Positions 56,827 through 64,000 of a DNA stretch of 64,000 bases are shown in pieces. Position numbers and translations under genes: made by a program. This DNA is from Pradoshia sp. D12. Lineage in GTDB: Bacteria; Bacillota; Bacilli; Bacillales; Pradoshiaceae. Numbering within the stretch: the first letter of the stretch is position 1; each line of letters opens with the position of its first letter. The stretch lies in the NCBI RefSeq assembly GCF_008935075.1, contig NZ_CP044545.1, forward strand, positions 3,413,587 to 3,477,586. Direction: 5' to 3'. Under the pieces are notes generated by a model that was not told the origin of the DNA, ran no database searches, and saw only the letters and a list, made by a program, of their open reading frames with translations.

Positions 56827-57735
56827 TTACGAACTTACCATATCCCCTCCATTTGGATGAAGGATTTGCCCCGACATATAGCTCGAATCATCTGATGCTA
56901 AAAATACATAGCTGGGGGCAATTTCAAATGGTTGGCCTGCTCGCTTCATCGGTACCTCAGGAGTTAATGTTCCAAAAGTCTTTACCTCTTCAGCTGAAAA
57001 TGAAGACGGAATCAGCGGTGTCCAAATTGGTCCTGGAGCTACACCATTTACCCGAATCCCCTTTTTTATTAAAGAAAGAGAAAGCGAACGCGTAAATGTA
57101 ACAACCGCCCCTTTCGTTGCTGAATAATCCAATAGCTTAGGGTGACCATTATATGCTGTTACGGAAGCTGTATTTATAATAGAAGACCCACGCTGGAGAT
57201 GTGGCAGGACAGCCTTCACCATAAAAAAATAGGAATAAATATTCGTACGAAATGTTAAATCAAGTTGTTCCTCCGTAATATCCTCAATCCGTTTTTGAAC
57301 AAACTGTACAGCATGATTATTTACCAAAATATCGATCTTTCCAAATTCGTCCAAACATTGACGAACGGCAGCCACTGACATATCCTCATGGGTAAGATTT
57401 CCACATATAAGCAGGCACTTAACCCCTAGCTTCTCGATTCTTTCTTTTGTTTCCTCGGCATCCTCATGCTCATACAGATATACAATAGCAACATTCGCAC
57501 CCTCTTTCGCAAAAGAATAGGCGACCGCTCTGCCAATACCTGAATCTCCTCCTGTAATAAGCGCAGTCTTCCTCTCCAGCTTTCCGCTCCCTTTGTAGTA
57601 TGGATTTTCAGATATAGGTCTAGGATTCATTACATATTCCAACCCCGGATGCTCGCTTTGATGTTGAGGAGGAAAAGCAATCGGTACATCTTTACAATAT
57701 CTTTCCTTCCTTAAATACTTATAGTATGGATACAT
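56827..57735 (-). CDS. short-chain dehydrogenase/reductase
   Basis: 302-residue SDR with the N-terminal extension typical of the YhdF/YhxC general-stress group. Cofactor motif ITGGDSGIGRAVA near 60-72, DILVNNHAVQ (usual NNAA/NNAG) near 135, catalytic Ser in INTASVTAYNGH, YSATK near 204-208, and C-terminal SGQILHPNGGDMVSS. Substrate unknown; probably NADP-dependent aldehyde or alcohol oxidoreduction. Convergent with the DUF4272 gene. Confidence 0.88.
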   Translation of the reverse strand: MYPYYKYLRKERYCKDVPIAFPPQHQSEHPGLEYVMNPRPISENPYYKGSGKLERKTALITGGDSGIGRAVAYSFAKEGANVAIVYLYEHEDAEETKERIEKLGVKCLLICGNLTHEDMSVAAVRQCLDEFGKIDILVNNHAVQFVQKRIEDITEEQLDLTFRTNIYSYFFMVKAVLPHLQRGSSIINTASVTAYNGHPKLLDYSATKGAVVTFTRSLSLSLIKKGIRVNGVAPGPIWTPLIPSSFSAEEVKTFGTLTPEVPMKRAGQPFEIAPSYVFLASDDSSYMSGQILHPNGGDMVSS

Positions 57736-57870
57736 ATAATTCAGACCTCCCGAATTTTAGCCTCACTATTATGCGTATAGCAGAAAAGTGTCCTATATGC
57801 ACCCTGGGGTTATATATTTATTAAAATAGCCTATCAAGAGACAGGTGGCTTCCTATAATCCCTTTAACAT

Positions 57871-57898
57871 AAAAAAGACACCCACTCTGGGTGCCCTT
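57871..57898 (-). terminator. terminator of the P450 gene
   Basis: Minus strand GGCACCC-AGAGT-GGGTGTC then TTTTTTA. Confidence 0.82.
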
Positions 57899-57901
57899 CA
57901 T

Positions 57902-59158
57902 TTAAATACTTTTTACATTTTGGATAATGAATCCACTTTTTGGGTAGGTTGGTATTCTGGTCTTACTGATTGCTAAGTCCTGTTCGGGTACTTCATAATC
58001 AATATCTTTAACTAGAAAATCAACAGTTGTTTGCAAAATCTTGACGGTAGCCCATTCCCCTGCACAACGGTGTCCCTTATCATAATCTCCGCCGCCTTGT
58101 GGAATAAAGGCAAATGGGCTGTCCTTCCATTCTCTAAATCGCTCAACGTTAAATGTATCTGGATCATCCCAAAGATTCGGATGATGATTGGTTCCGTATA
58201 GATCCAAAAGAACCAATGTCCCTTTTTTGAACGGATATTCATTCCAATAAAAGTCTTTGCGGACTCTGGCTCCTAAAAATGGTGCAAAAGGATAATAGCG
58301 ACGTACTTCCTGTACAAACATTTTATTGTACACTTCATTATTGGTTTTCAATAATTTACGTACCTCAGGATAATCATGCATCGCTATAGCACAGAATACA
58401 ACAAAATAACAATTAGCCACCACAGGTCGAATGATATTAATTAATTCGACCGCAGCCAATTCCGGTTCCAACAATTCACCAGTCAAATCACGATGATTAG
58501 CTATGATCGATAAAGCAGTACCTTGCTCAGCTCTTAGTTTCCCATCCCGTACTTGTCCAATAATATCAGCAACCCACTTATCTGAGTCTCTTCTTGCCCA
58601 TCTGCCTTTTTGGTATCTTGGACCCACTCCACCAATAGAATCAACTAAATTAAACATTTCTTCTGCTCTCTTTTTTACTTCCTTTTCTTTTAACGGAACT
58701 CCAGCCCACTCACAGGCAATCCTGTAAAGAACTTGTTTAGCCTCTTCCATTAAAATCACTTTTTTACTCTTTTCCCATTTAGGGATAACCGACATCCATT
58801 GTTTTTTTGTGATTTCCTGGAGTTTGTCCAAACTTTGGTGTGTCATAATCGACATGAACATCCCTTTACGATGTCGGTGTTCTTCTTCATCCAGCGTTTG
58901 TACACCATTTTTACCAAAAAGAGATTTCTGAATTCTCATCGGAATTGCCGGTTTACGAATAAATCGATCTTCATCATAGAAGGCTCTTCCAGCTTCCTCT
59001 CCTGTCATACAAATAACCTTCTGTCCCAGAAGGCGAGTCTGAAATATGTCCGAATTGAATTGCTTTCGCCTGTTAGAAATAAATTCGTACCCTTCTGATA
59101 ATAGGGTAAGGGTGTTATCAACGGTTTTTTCACGAGGAATTTCTTTTATACCTTTCAT
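57902..59158 (-). CDS. cypC: fatty-acid peroxygenase, cytochrome P450 CYP152
   Basis: Uses hydrogen peroxide directly to hydroxylate fatty acids at the alpha/beta carbon. 418 residues, as B. subtilis CypC (YbdT). Haem-ligand Cys in DKGHRCAGEWATV near residue 364. The CYP152 hallmark Arg-Pro (about 242-243, ELINIIRPVVANC) replaces the usual P450 acid-alcohol pair and binds the substrate carboxylate. FGKNGVQTLDEEEHRHRKGMF is the B'/C region. No redox partner gene is needed or present. Confidence 0.94.
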   Translation of the reverse strand: MKGIKEIPREKTVDNTLTLLSEGYEFISNRRKQFNSDIFQTRLLGQKVICMTGEEAGRAFYDEDRFIRKPAIPMRIQKSLFGKNGVQTLDEEEHRHRKGMFMSIMTHQSLDKLQEITKKQWMSVIPKWEKSKKVILMEEAKQVLYRIACEWAGVPLKEKEVKKRAEEMFNLVDSIGGVGPRYQKGRWARRDSDKWVADIIGQVRDGKLRAEQGTALSIIANHRDLTGELLEPELAAVELINIIRPVVANCYFVVFCAIAMHDYPEVRKLLKTNNEVYNKMFVQEVRRYYPFAPFLGARVRKDFYWNEYPFKKGTLVLLDLYGTNHHPNLWDDPDTFNVERFREWKDSPFAFIPQGGGDYDKGHRCAGEWATVKILQTTVDFLVKDIDYEVPEQDLAISKTRIPTYPKSGFIIQNVKSI

Positions 59159-59276
59159 ATCAACAGCTCCTCATATATAGTCCATAATAAAACAGGATAC
59201 CCCTCAGAAAAGTATATAAACATACTATTCATGCATGCCATTTCCGTTCTGTACCAACTAGCTGCCCTAATAGAAA

Positions 59277-59303
59277 TAAGACTTACGTAATCCGTAAGTC
59301 TCT
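59277..59303 (-). terminator. terminator after the 4HBT gene
   Basis: AGACTTACG (59279-59287) / CGTAAGTCT (59293-59301), weakly T-rich on the minus strand. Confidence 0.65.
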
Positions 59304-59305
59304 AA

Positions 59306-59704
59306 TCAATTTTCAATATATACATGCTGGGAAAGTTCATGTTTTAAATGTTGCGGTATAGGTTCTGTTTTCTGAGTCTCCAAATTAAAATTAACATATA
59401 CTGCTGTCCCTTTGGCACAAACCTGACCATTCTGGTGAATCTCCTCATACAGCTCCAAGCTTGTATTTCCAATGTGTTTAACCCATGTGAAAACTTCGAC
59501 ATTTGTACCGAAATATATTTGTCTACTATAATCTATATTCATATTTAGAATGATCATTTTCCATTTCTGAAATGAGAGATCTGGAGTAAACAGTTTAAAA
59601 ATCGGGTTCCTTGCTGCTTCAAGCCAAATGGGAATCGTCGTATTATTGACATGGCCAATGCCATCTGTTTCAGAAACTCTCGGCTCTATCGTTTTCTTAT
59701 ACAT
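59306..59704 (-). CDS. 4HBT-type acyl-CoA thioesterase
   Basis: 132-residue hot-dog thioesterase: VSETDGIGHVNNTTIPIWLEAAR near 10-32 holds the 4HBT catalytic Asp position, and GTAVYVNFNLETQKTEPIP the C-terminal strand. It overlaps the start-side neighbour's 3' end by 8 bp, so it is co-translated with the iron alcohol dehydrogenase. Acyl-CoA substrate unknown. Confidence 0.85.
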   Translation of the reverse strand: MYKKTIEPRVSETDGIGHVNNTTIPIWLEAARNPIFKLFTPDLSFQKWKMIILNMNIDYSRQIYFGTNVEVFTWVKHIGNTSLELYEEIHQNGQVCAKGTAVYVNFNLETQKTEPIPQHLKHELSQHVYIEN

Positions 59705-60866
59705 ACCGGCCTCCCGCCTCCCTACTCAAAGGCACTCCTTTATATGCATGCTGATAAATGTTCAATATATCATCCTTATTTAAAGGGAGCGGACTTCTGG
59801 CCAGCAGCCTTGTCTGTTTGTTCGCATCATCGGACAATCCTACCAACGAGGCTTCCTTCACACCATATTCTTTCAATGTGACAGGCAATCCAACGTCCTC
59901 TATCAATTGATGAAACACCTCGAATGGCGTCTGCTTTTCATCTCCCAGCATCGTTACTAGATGACTCATTTTATCCTGGCAATGTTCCTTAATATAGTCC
60001 ATTACATAAGGCAGCAATACAGCATTCGATTCACCATGAGGCAGTTTGTATTGACTTCCTAGTGGATACGCAAGTGCATGGACACCGGCTACACCTGCAT
60101 TGTGAAAAGCCAGGCCAGCCAGATAACTCCCATGGCTCATTGCTGATCTTGCTTCCGGGGTCTCACCATTTTGTACAGCCCTGCGGATTGCCCCTCCAAT
60201 AAGCTTAATTGCTTGAATGGCAATCCCATCCGTCACATCATTCGCTCGGACTGAAAGATATGACTCTATCGCATGTGTCAAAGCATCCACACCGGTAGCA
60301 GCCGTAATTCGTCTTGGTACAGAAACAGTCAGCTGCGGATCGACAATTGCCAGATCAGACAACAAATACTTATGGGTAATGACATCTTTTGTTCCATCAA
60401 GTGATAACACGGCAATATCCGTCACTTCACTTCCAGTCCCCGAGGTGGTCGGGATTAATATTTTTTGTTTCCCTTTACGGAGGATTGGTTTTGTCCCAGT
60501 TAAATTTAAATAGTCGGCAACATCCCCTTCATTGTCAGATATAACCGCGGCCAGCTTAGCTAAATCCAATACCGATCCTCCGCCAATACCTACAATACAA
60601 TCAAAATCTTCTATTCTTGCAAAATCGACCAATCGTTGAGCACAAGCAAGAGTCGGCTCTGGCTCTACATCTGTGTAAATTTCAACTCTATATTTTGATT
60701 GCAATGGAGTCATATAAGGTGTAAGCAATCCAATATCAAGTAATATTTGGTCAGTGATTAGCAGGATTTTATTACTTTTCATAGATTGCAAACCTTCATC
60801 CAGTCTCTCCATTGAACCCCAGCCGATAAAAGTTTGACTTGGTAATTTAATAGTAGACAACACCAT
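59697..60866 (-). CDS. iron-containing alcohol dehydrogenase
   Basis: 389 residues. NAD-binding GIGGGSVLDLAKL near 95-107, TTSGTGSEVTDIAVL near 140, and metal ligands Asp in VDPQL, and His in DALTHAIESYLS, HNAGVAGVHALAYPLG and LPHGESNAVLLP. ATG at 60866 has GGAGG five bases upstream; a GTG one codon earlier is the alternative. Acts on an alcohol/aldehyde pair that cannot be specified; paired with a thioesterase. Confidence 0.9.
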   Translation of the reverse strand: MVLSTIKLPSQTFIGWGSMERLDEGLQSMKSNKILLITDQILLDIGLLTPYMTPLQSKYRVEIYTDVEPEPTLACAQRLVDFARIEDFDCIVGIGGGSVLDLAKLAAVISDNEGDVADYLNLTGTKPILRKGKQKILIPTTSGTGSEVTDIAVLSLDGTKDVITHKYLLSDLAIVDPQLTVSVPRRITAATGVDALTHAIESYLSVRANDVTDGIAIQAIKLIGGAIRRAVQNGETPEARSAMSHGSYLAGLAFHNAGVAGVHALAYPLGSQYKLPHGESNAVLLPYVMDYIKEHCQDKMSHLVTMLGDEKQTPFEVFHQLIEDVGLPVTLKEYGVKEASLVGLSDDANKQTRLLARSPLPLNKDDILNIYQHAYKGVPLSREAGGRYV

Positions 60867-61092
60867 CACAGCCTCCTTTTCTCTATTAATGACTCTTTAC
60901 TGAAAATCTAAAGACTTCTTTTACATACTTCGTTATAAACCGTCTATTTCCTGTTATATTTTTAACAACTACACAATTTTCTTCCAATTAAATATAAATT
61001 TTACATCTATTATCTATTTTAATATGATAGAAGTAACCACTTTCCCATCGATATAAAACTAATATGCCAAGGATTGCAGGAGATGAAGATGC

Positions 61093-61917
61093 ATGAAAAT
61101 CAAGAAAGTCCTTAATAATAATGCCGTTATTGTCATGGATGAAAATCAGGAAAAAATTGCGCTGGGTCCAGGAATTGCATTTAATAAAGGGAAAAACGAT
61201 ATCATCAATAGGAATAAGATCGATAAACTATTTGTTATCAAAAACAGTGATCATTTTGATCAGCTTTTGCCCCAAATCCCCAGTGAGCATATGATTCTAA
61301 CACAGGAGATTATTCATTATGCTGAGGATTGCCTTCAAGTAAAATTAAATCCCCATATCTTTATTGCTCTCGCAGACCATCTTACGTTTGCGATTGAACG
61401 CCATGAAGATGGTATATTTATAAAAAATAAACTTATCCCCGAAATAAGAGTTTTATATAAAAAGGAGTTTGACATAGGCATTTGGGCGATCAATCATGTT
61501 AAGGAGAAAATAGGTATACAAATGCCCATAGATGAAGCTGCCTTTATCGCGCTCCATCTGCATACGGCATCTATTCCGTCTGGAAATCTGCAAGTCTCCC
61601 TGCGCCAAACTTCTATTATTAATGAAATTGTACATATGATCAGGGACTATTTTTCTATCAGTTTAGAAGAAACAGGACTTTCCTACGAGCGCTTAATAAC
61701 TCATTTTCGCTACACCCTGTATAGAGTCAATGAAGCTCCTGAACGCACAATGGATGAAGAAATGCTAATGATGATAAGCAGTAAGTTTCCTTCCTCTTAC
61801 CAATGTGCTAAAACAATCGCAGAACATCTATCTACACAGCATGGCATACATCTTCCCTCTGAGGAAATTGGCTATATTACGATTCATATTGAGAGATTGC
61901 GAGGCAGAAAGGGATGA
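61093..61917 (+). CDS. BglG/LicT-family transcription antiterminator
   Basis: 274 residues: RNA-binding CAT domain (about 1-56, MKIKKVLNNNAVIVMDENQEKIALGPGIAF), then PRD1 (about 70-165; His in ALADHLTFAIER and LHLH) and PRD2 (about 175-274; THFRYTLYR and ITIHIERL). PTS phosphorylation of the PRDs controls binding to a RAT hairpin that prevents termination. Convergent with a PTS EIICB gene, its likely partner. I found no convincing RAT site between the EIIA and EIICB genes; it may lie beyond the window. Confidence 0.92.
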   Translation: MKIKKVLNNNAVIVMDENQEKIALGPGIAFNKGKNDIINRNKIDKLFVIKNSDHFDQLLPQIPSEHMILTQEIIHYAEDCLQVKLNPHIFIALADHLTFAIERHEDGIFIKNKLIPEIRVLYKKEFDIGIWAINHVKEKIGIQMPIDEAAFIALHLHTASIPSGNLQVSLRQTSIINEIVHMIRDYFSISLEETGLSYERLITHFRYTLYRVNEAPERTMDEEMLMMISSKFPSSYQCAKTIAEHLSTQHGIHLPSEEIGYITIHIERLRGRKG

Positions 61918-61980
61918 TTATGTTATTTATTGCTGATAGCTTTGACCGCTTCTCTCATAGTTGAACTTGTAATACTAAAA

Positions 61981-62013
61981 AAAGCTCTTTCCATATCGAC
62001 TGGAAAGAGCTTT
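61981..62013. terminator. bidirectional terminator between antiterminator and PTS genes
   Basis: AAAGCTCTTTCC (61981-61992) / GGAAAGAGCTTT (62002-62013). Confidence 0.85.
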
Positions 62014-62126
62014 CGTTTGAGTTGCATTATAGGCTAGATGCCTGCAAAAAATGAAGCTAAGTTGCCAATTTAATAGGATCCACTTGAAATTCTATGATTG
62101 TATCTTTCATTTAAAACGATTATGAA

Positions 62127-63581
62127 CTAGTTCTTTACTAATTTTTTTAATTCATCAGCAACAAACTGAACGTTTGTACCGACAATAACCTGCAGACTTT
62201 CCCTTCCGGTTATCTTAATACCATGTACACCGGTTGATTTAATTTTATTTTGATCAACCGCTTCCATATTTTTGACTTCCAGTCTAAGGCGAGTTGCACA
62301 ATTATCAACAGAAACGATATTTTCTTTCCCACCCAATCCTGTATAAATCTCAGCAGCTAAACTAGCATATTTATTTTCAATAGAGGCCGCAGCAGATTGC
62401 ATTCCATTTGCCTCATTCTCCAATTCTTCTCCTCTTCCAGGTGTATTAAGATTAAATTTCACAATAATGAATCGGAACAAGAAATAATAAATGACTGCAA
62501 AAATTAATCCCTGGACAATCAGCATATAAGGCTGATTTGCAAGCGGTAATTTGAAACTTAGGGCAAAGTCTATAAAACCAGCACTGAATCCAAACCCCGC
62601 TGTCCAATGAAAAGTGGCGGCAACCGCTAGAGAAATTCCTGTCAATACAGCATGGACTAAGTATAATAATGGGGCTGCAAACATAAAAGCAAACTCAAGA
62701 GGTTCTGTCACACCTGTAAAAAATGCAGCAAAGCCTGCAGCAAGCATTAAGGAAGCGATCTGTTTCTTATGTTTTGTTTTCGCCGTATGATACATAGCCA
62801 ATCCAGCAGCAGGTAACCCAAACATCATTACCGGGAAGAATCCGGCCTGATACATTCCAGTGACACCTTTTACACCTTCACCTTTCCAGAAGTTACTGAT
62901 ATCATTAATGCCCGCAACATCAAACCAGAATACTTGGTTTAACGCATGGTGTAGACCGGTTGGTATTAATAATCGATTGAAGAATCCGTAAAGACCGGCA
63001 CCTACAGCTCCCAATTTAGAGATACCTTCACCAAATGAAATCAGTGTTGTATAAACAGGAGGCCAAACAAAGAGTAAAACGATAGAGACAACCAGCATGG
63101 CTAAGGCTGTCATAATTGGTACCAAACGTTTACCGCTAAAGAAAGCCAATGCATCCGGAAGCTTGACATGACTGAATCTGTTATACATGGAAGATGCTAT
63201 AATACCTGATATGATTCCGACAAATGCATTTTTGATTTTATCAAAGCCTGGTTGCACATTTTCTAATTCAATCCCTTTTAACATCGCAACCGTCTCCGGT
63301 GCCAGCAGGGTCGTTACAACTAAAAAGGCAACTAAGCCACTTAAAGCAGCTGAGCCATCCCGATCCTTTGACATTCCAAGCGCCACACCGACTGCAAACA
63401 GGATTGGAATACTGTCTATAATTGATGATCCGGCTTTGATTAAGAAGGCTGCCACAGGACTCTCAGCACCCCAGCCACTCGGGTCAATCCAGTAACCAAG
63501 TCCCATCAAAACAGCAGCAGCAGGCAAAACTGCGACAGGCAACATTAACGAGCCGCCCAGCCTTTGTATATACTTCTTCAC
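62127..63581 (-). CDS. PTS transporter EIICB, N-acetylglucosamine/glucose family
   Basis: 484 residues: EIIC membrane domain (about 1-370) starting MKKYIQRLGGSLMLPVAVLPAAAVLMGLGYWIDP with SGKRLVPI, PTGLHHALNQVFWFD and GVTEPLEFAFMF, then a linker and EIIB domain with phosphocysteine in VDNCATRLRLEVKN near 430. The LHHALNQVFWFD form and overall pattern fit GlcNAc porters (NagP/NagE) better than PtsG. GTG start with GGAGGG upstream. The EIIA is a separate upstream gene rather than fused. Confidence 0.88.
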   Translation of the reverse strand: MKKYIQRLGGSLMLPVAVLPAAAVLMGLGYWIDPSGWGAESPVAAFLIKAGSSIIDSIPILFAVGVALGMSKDRDGSAALSGLVAFLVVTTLLAPETVAMLKGIELENVQPGFDKIKNAFVGIISGIIASSMYNRFSHVKLPDALAFFSGKRLVPIMTALAMLVVSIVLLFVWPPVYTTLISFGEGISKLGAVGAGLYGFFNRLLIPTGLHHALNQVFWFDVAGINDISNFWKGEGVKGVTGMYQAGFFPVMMFGLPAAGLAMYHTAKTKHKKQIASLMLAAGFAAFFTGVTEPLEFAFMFAAPLLYLVHAVLTGISLAVAATFHWTAGFGFSAGFIDFALSFKLPLANQPYMLIVQGLIFAVIYYFLFRFIIVKFNLNTPGRGEELENEANGMQSAAASIENKYASLAAEIYTGLGGKENIVSVDNCATRLRLEVKNMEAVDQNKIKSTGVHGIKITGRESLQVIVGTNVQFVADELKKLVKN

Positions 63582-63650
63582 TTTACTCCCTCCACTTCTT
63601 TTAATTAGTGAGCTAGACTACGCTTTCAAGCCATAAATTTGACCAGATTT

Positions 63651-63664
63651 TGAAAACGTTTTCA
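63651..63664. promoter_or_regulatory. cre site (CcpA) upstream of the PTS EIICB gene
   Basis: Perfect palindrome TGAAAACGTTTTCA matching the cre consensus, 70 bp before the EIICB start and downstream of the EIIA stop. Indicates carbon catabolite repression. Confidence 0.85.
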
Positions 63665-63723
63665 AAATAATGCACTTTCCTAAAGTTCTCATCACCTCCT
63701 TTCATGTATAATAAAAAATAGTT

Positions 63724-64000
63724 TTAGATTGTCATAATAACCGTTTCACCTTGTGTACACGTTCCCTTACTGCCGTAGGTAATTTCCTTATCGCTATTCA
63801 TCACTATAATTGGAGTAACCGTACTTTCAACTCGCTCCTCTAAATACGCCCAATCCACCTCTATCAACAATTGTCCAGCTCTCACCTGTTCTCCTTCTTT
63901 AACAGAAGGCTGAAATCCTTCTCCATTTAAGGCAACAGTTTCAAGACCAATATGAATTAAGACCTCAATACCAGATTTACTGCGGATCGCAATGGCATGT
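63724..64000 (-). CDS. PTS EIIA component, glucose family (5' end beyond window)
   Basis: The C-terminal 92 residues of a Crr/EIIA-Glc-type domain: HAIAIRSKSGIEVLIHIGLETVALNGEGF contains the phospho-acceptor His (IHIG), followed by VKEGEQVRAGQLLIEVDW and the ending TPIIVMNSDKEI...GETVIMTI. The start lies outside the window. Upstream of the EIICB gene in the same direction, so it probably supplies its phosphate. Confidence 0.88.
   Translation of the reverse strand, partial: HAIAIRSKSGIEVLIHIGLETVALNGEGFQPSVKEGEQVRAGQLLIEVDWAYLEERVESTVTPIIVMNSDKEITYGSKGTCTQGETVIMTI

Noticed and set aside
63618-63692. 24-codon minus-strand ORF between EIIA and EIICB genes behind a perfect AAAGGAGGTGAT
   Set aside because: The ATG overlaps the Shine-Dalgarno itself (spacing too short) and the ORF crosses the cre site; it might be a leader peptide but the start geometry is poor.

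Overview
The window reads as chromosomal DNA of a low-GC, endospore-forming Gram-positive of the Bacillaceae. Reasons: strong AGGAGG-type ribosome binding sites with frequent TTG/GTG starts; a SAM-I riboswitch and an arginine T-box; an AbrB-type regulator, a YuzL-family small protein, a KinB-like kinase and HelD; and gene order matching the Bacillus subtilis yusEF-gcvH-yusI-fadEAN block. No rRNA, tRNA, prophage, transposase gene or CRISPR array was seen.

Layout. 1-1.05 kb: 3'-truncated O-acetylhomoserine sulfhydrylase-type gene behind a SAM riboswitch. 1.2-8.5 kb: thioredoxin-like and toprim proteins, gcvH, an ArsC/Spx-like protein and the fadN-fadA-fadE beta-oxidation operon with a FadR-type operator. 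8.7-18 kb: arginine deiminase operon arcA-arcB-arcD-arcC, an ArgR paralogue, T-box-controlled argS, an unknown membrane protein and a Crp/Fnr regulator (ArcR-like). 18-32 kb: degenerate GGDEF protein, RodA, metallo-beta-lactamase-fold hydrolase, DUF218 protein, acyl-CoA thioesterase, MMPL transporter, HelD, KinB-like kinase and alpha-galactosidase. 32-40 kb: HtrA protease, a YclHIJK-like ABC transporter plus two-component operon, MFS exporter. 40-47 kb: a second beta sliding clamp, YkuS-like and AbrB-like proteins, an adenine deaminase relic, a fused betaine transporter, murB. 47-54 kb: glnQHMP-type amino-acid importer and the des-desK-desR membrane-fluidity system. 53.8-56 kb: an RsgA-type ribosome GTPase behind a leader-peptide attenuator and followed by a tandem palindromic repeat array. 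56-64 kb: DUF4272 protein, SDR dehydrogenase, CYP152 peroxygenase, thioesterase, iron alcohol dehydrogenase, BglG-type antiterminator and GlcNAc/glucose-family PTS genes cut by the window end.

Most notable: (1) the 5' leader of the RsgA-type gene has a promoter, a 22-codon ORF with a strong ribosome binding site, two successive intrinsic terminators, and an 8-nt segment inside the ORF exactly complementary to the left arm of terminator 1. This is a complete ribosome-controlled attenuator layout for a ribosome-associated GTPase. (2) A family of roughly 100-bp palindromic elements sits at the exact 3' ends of two unrelated genes (rsgA-type and a histidine kinase), with the gene tail duplicated after each element. 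In the kinase this changed the C-terminus. (3) The arcA promoter region carries two Crp/Fnr-type boxes nested in a large hairpin, and the linked ArgR has Asn in its arginine-binding motif.
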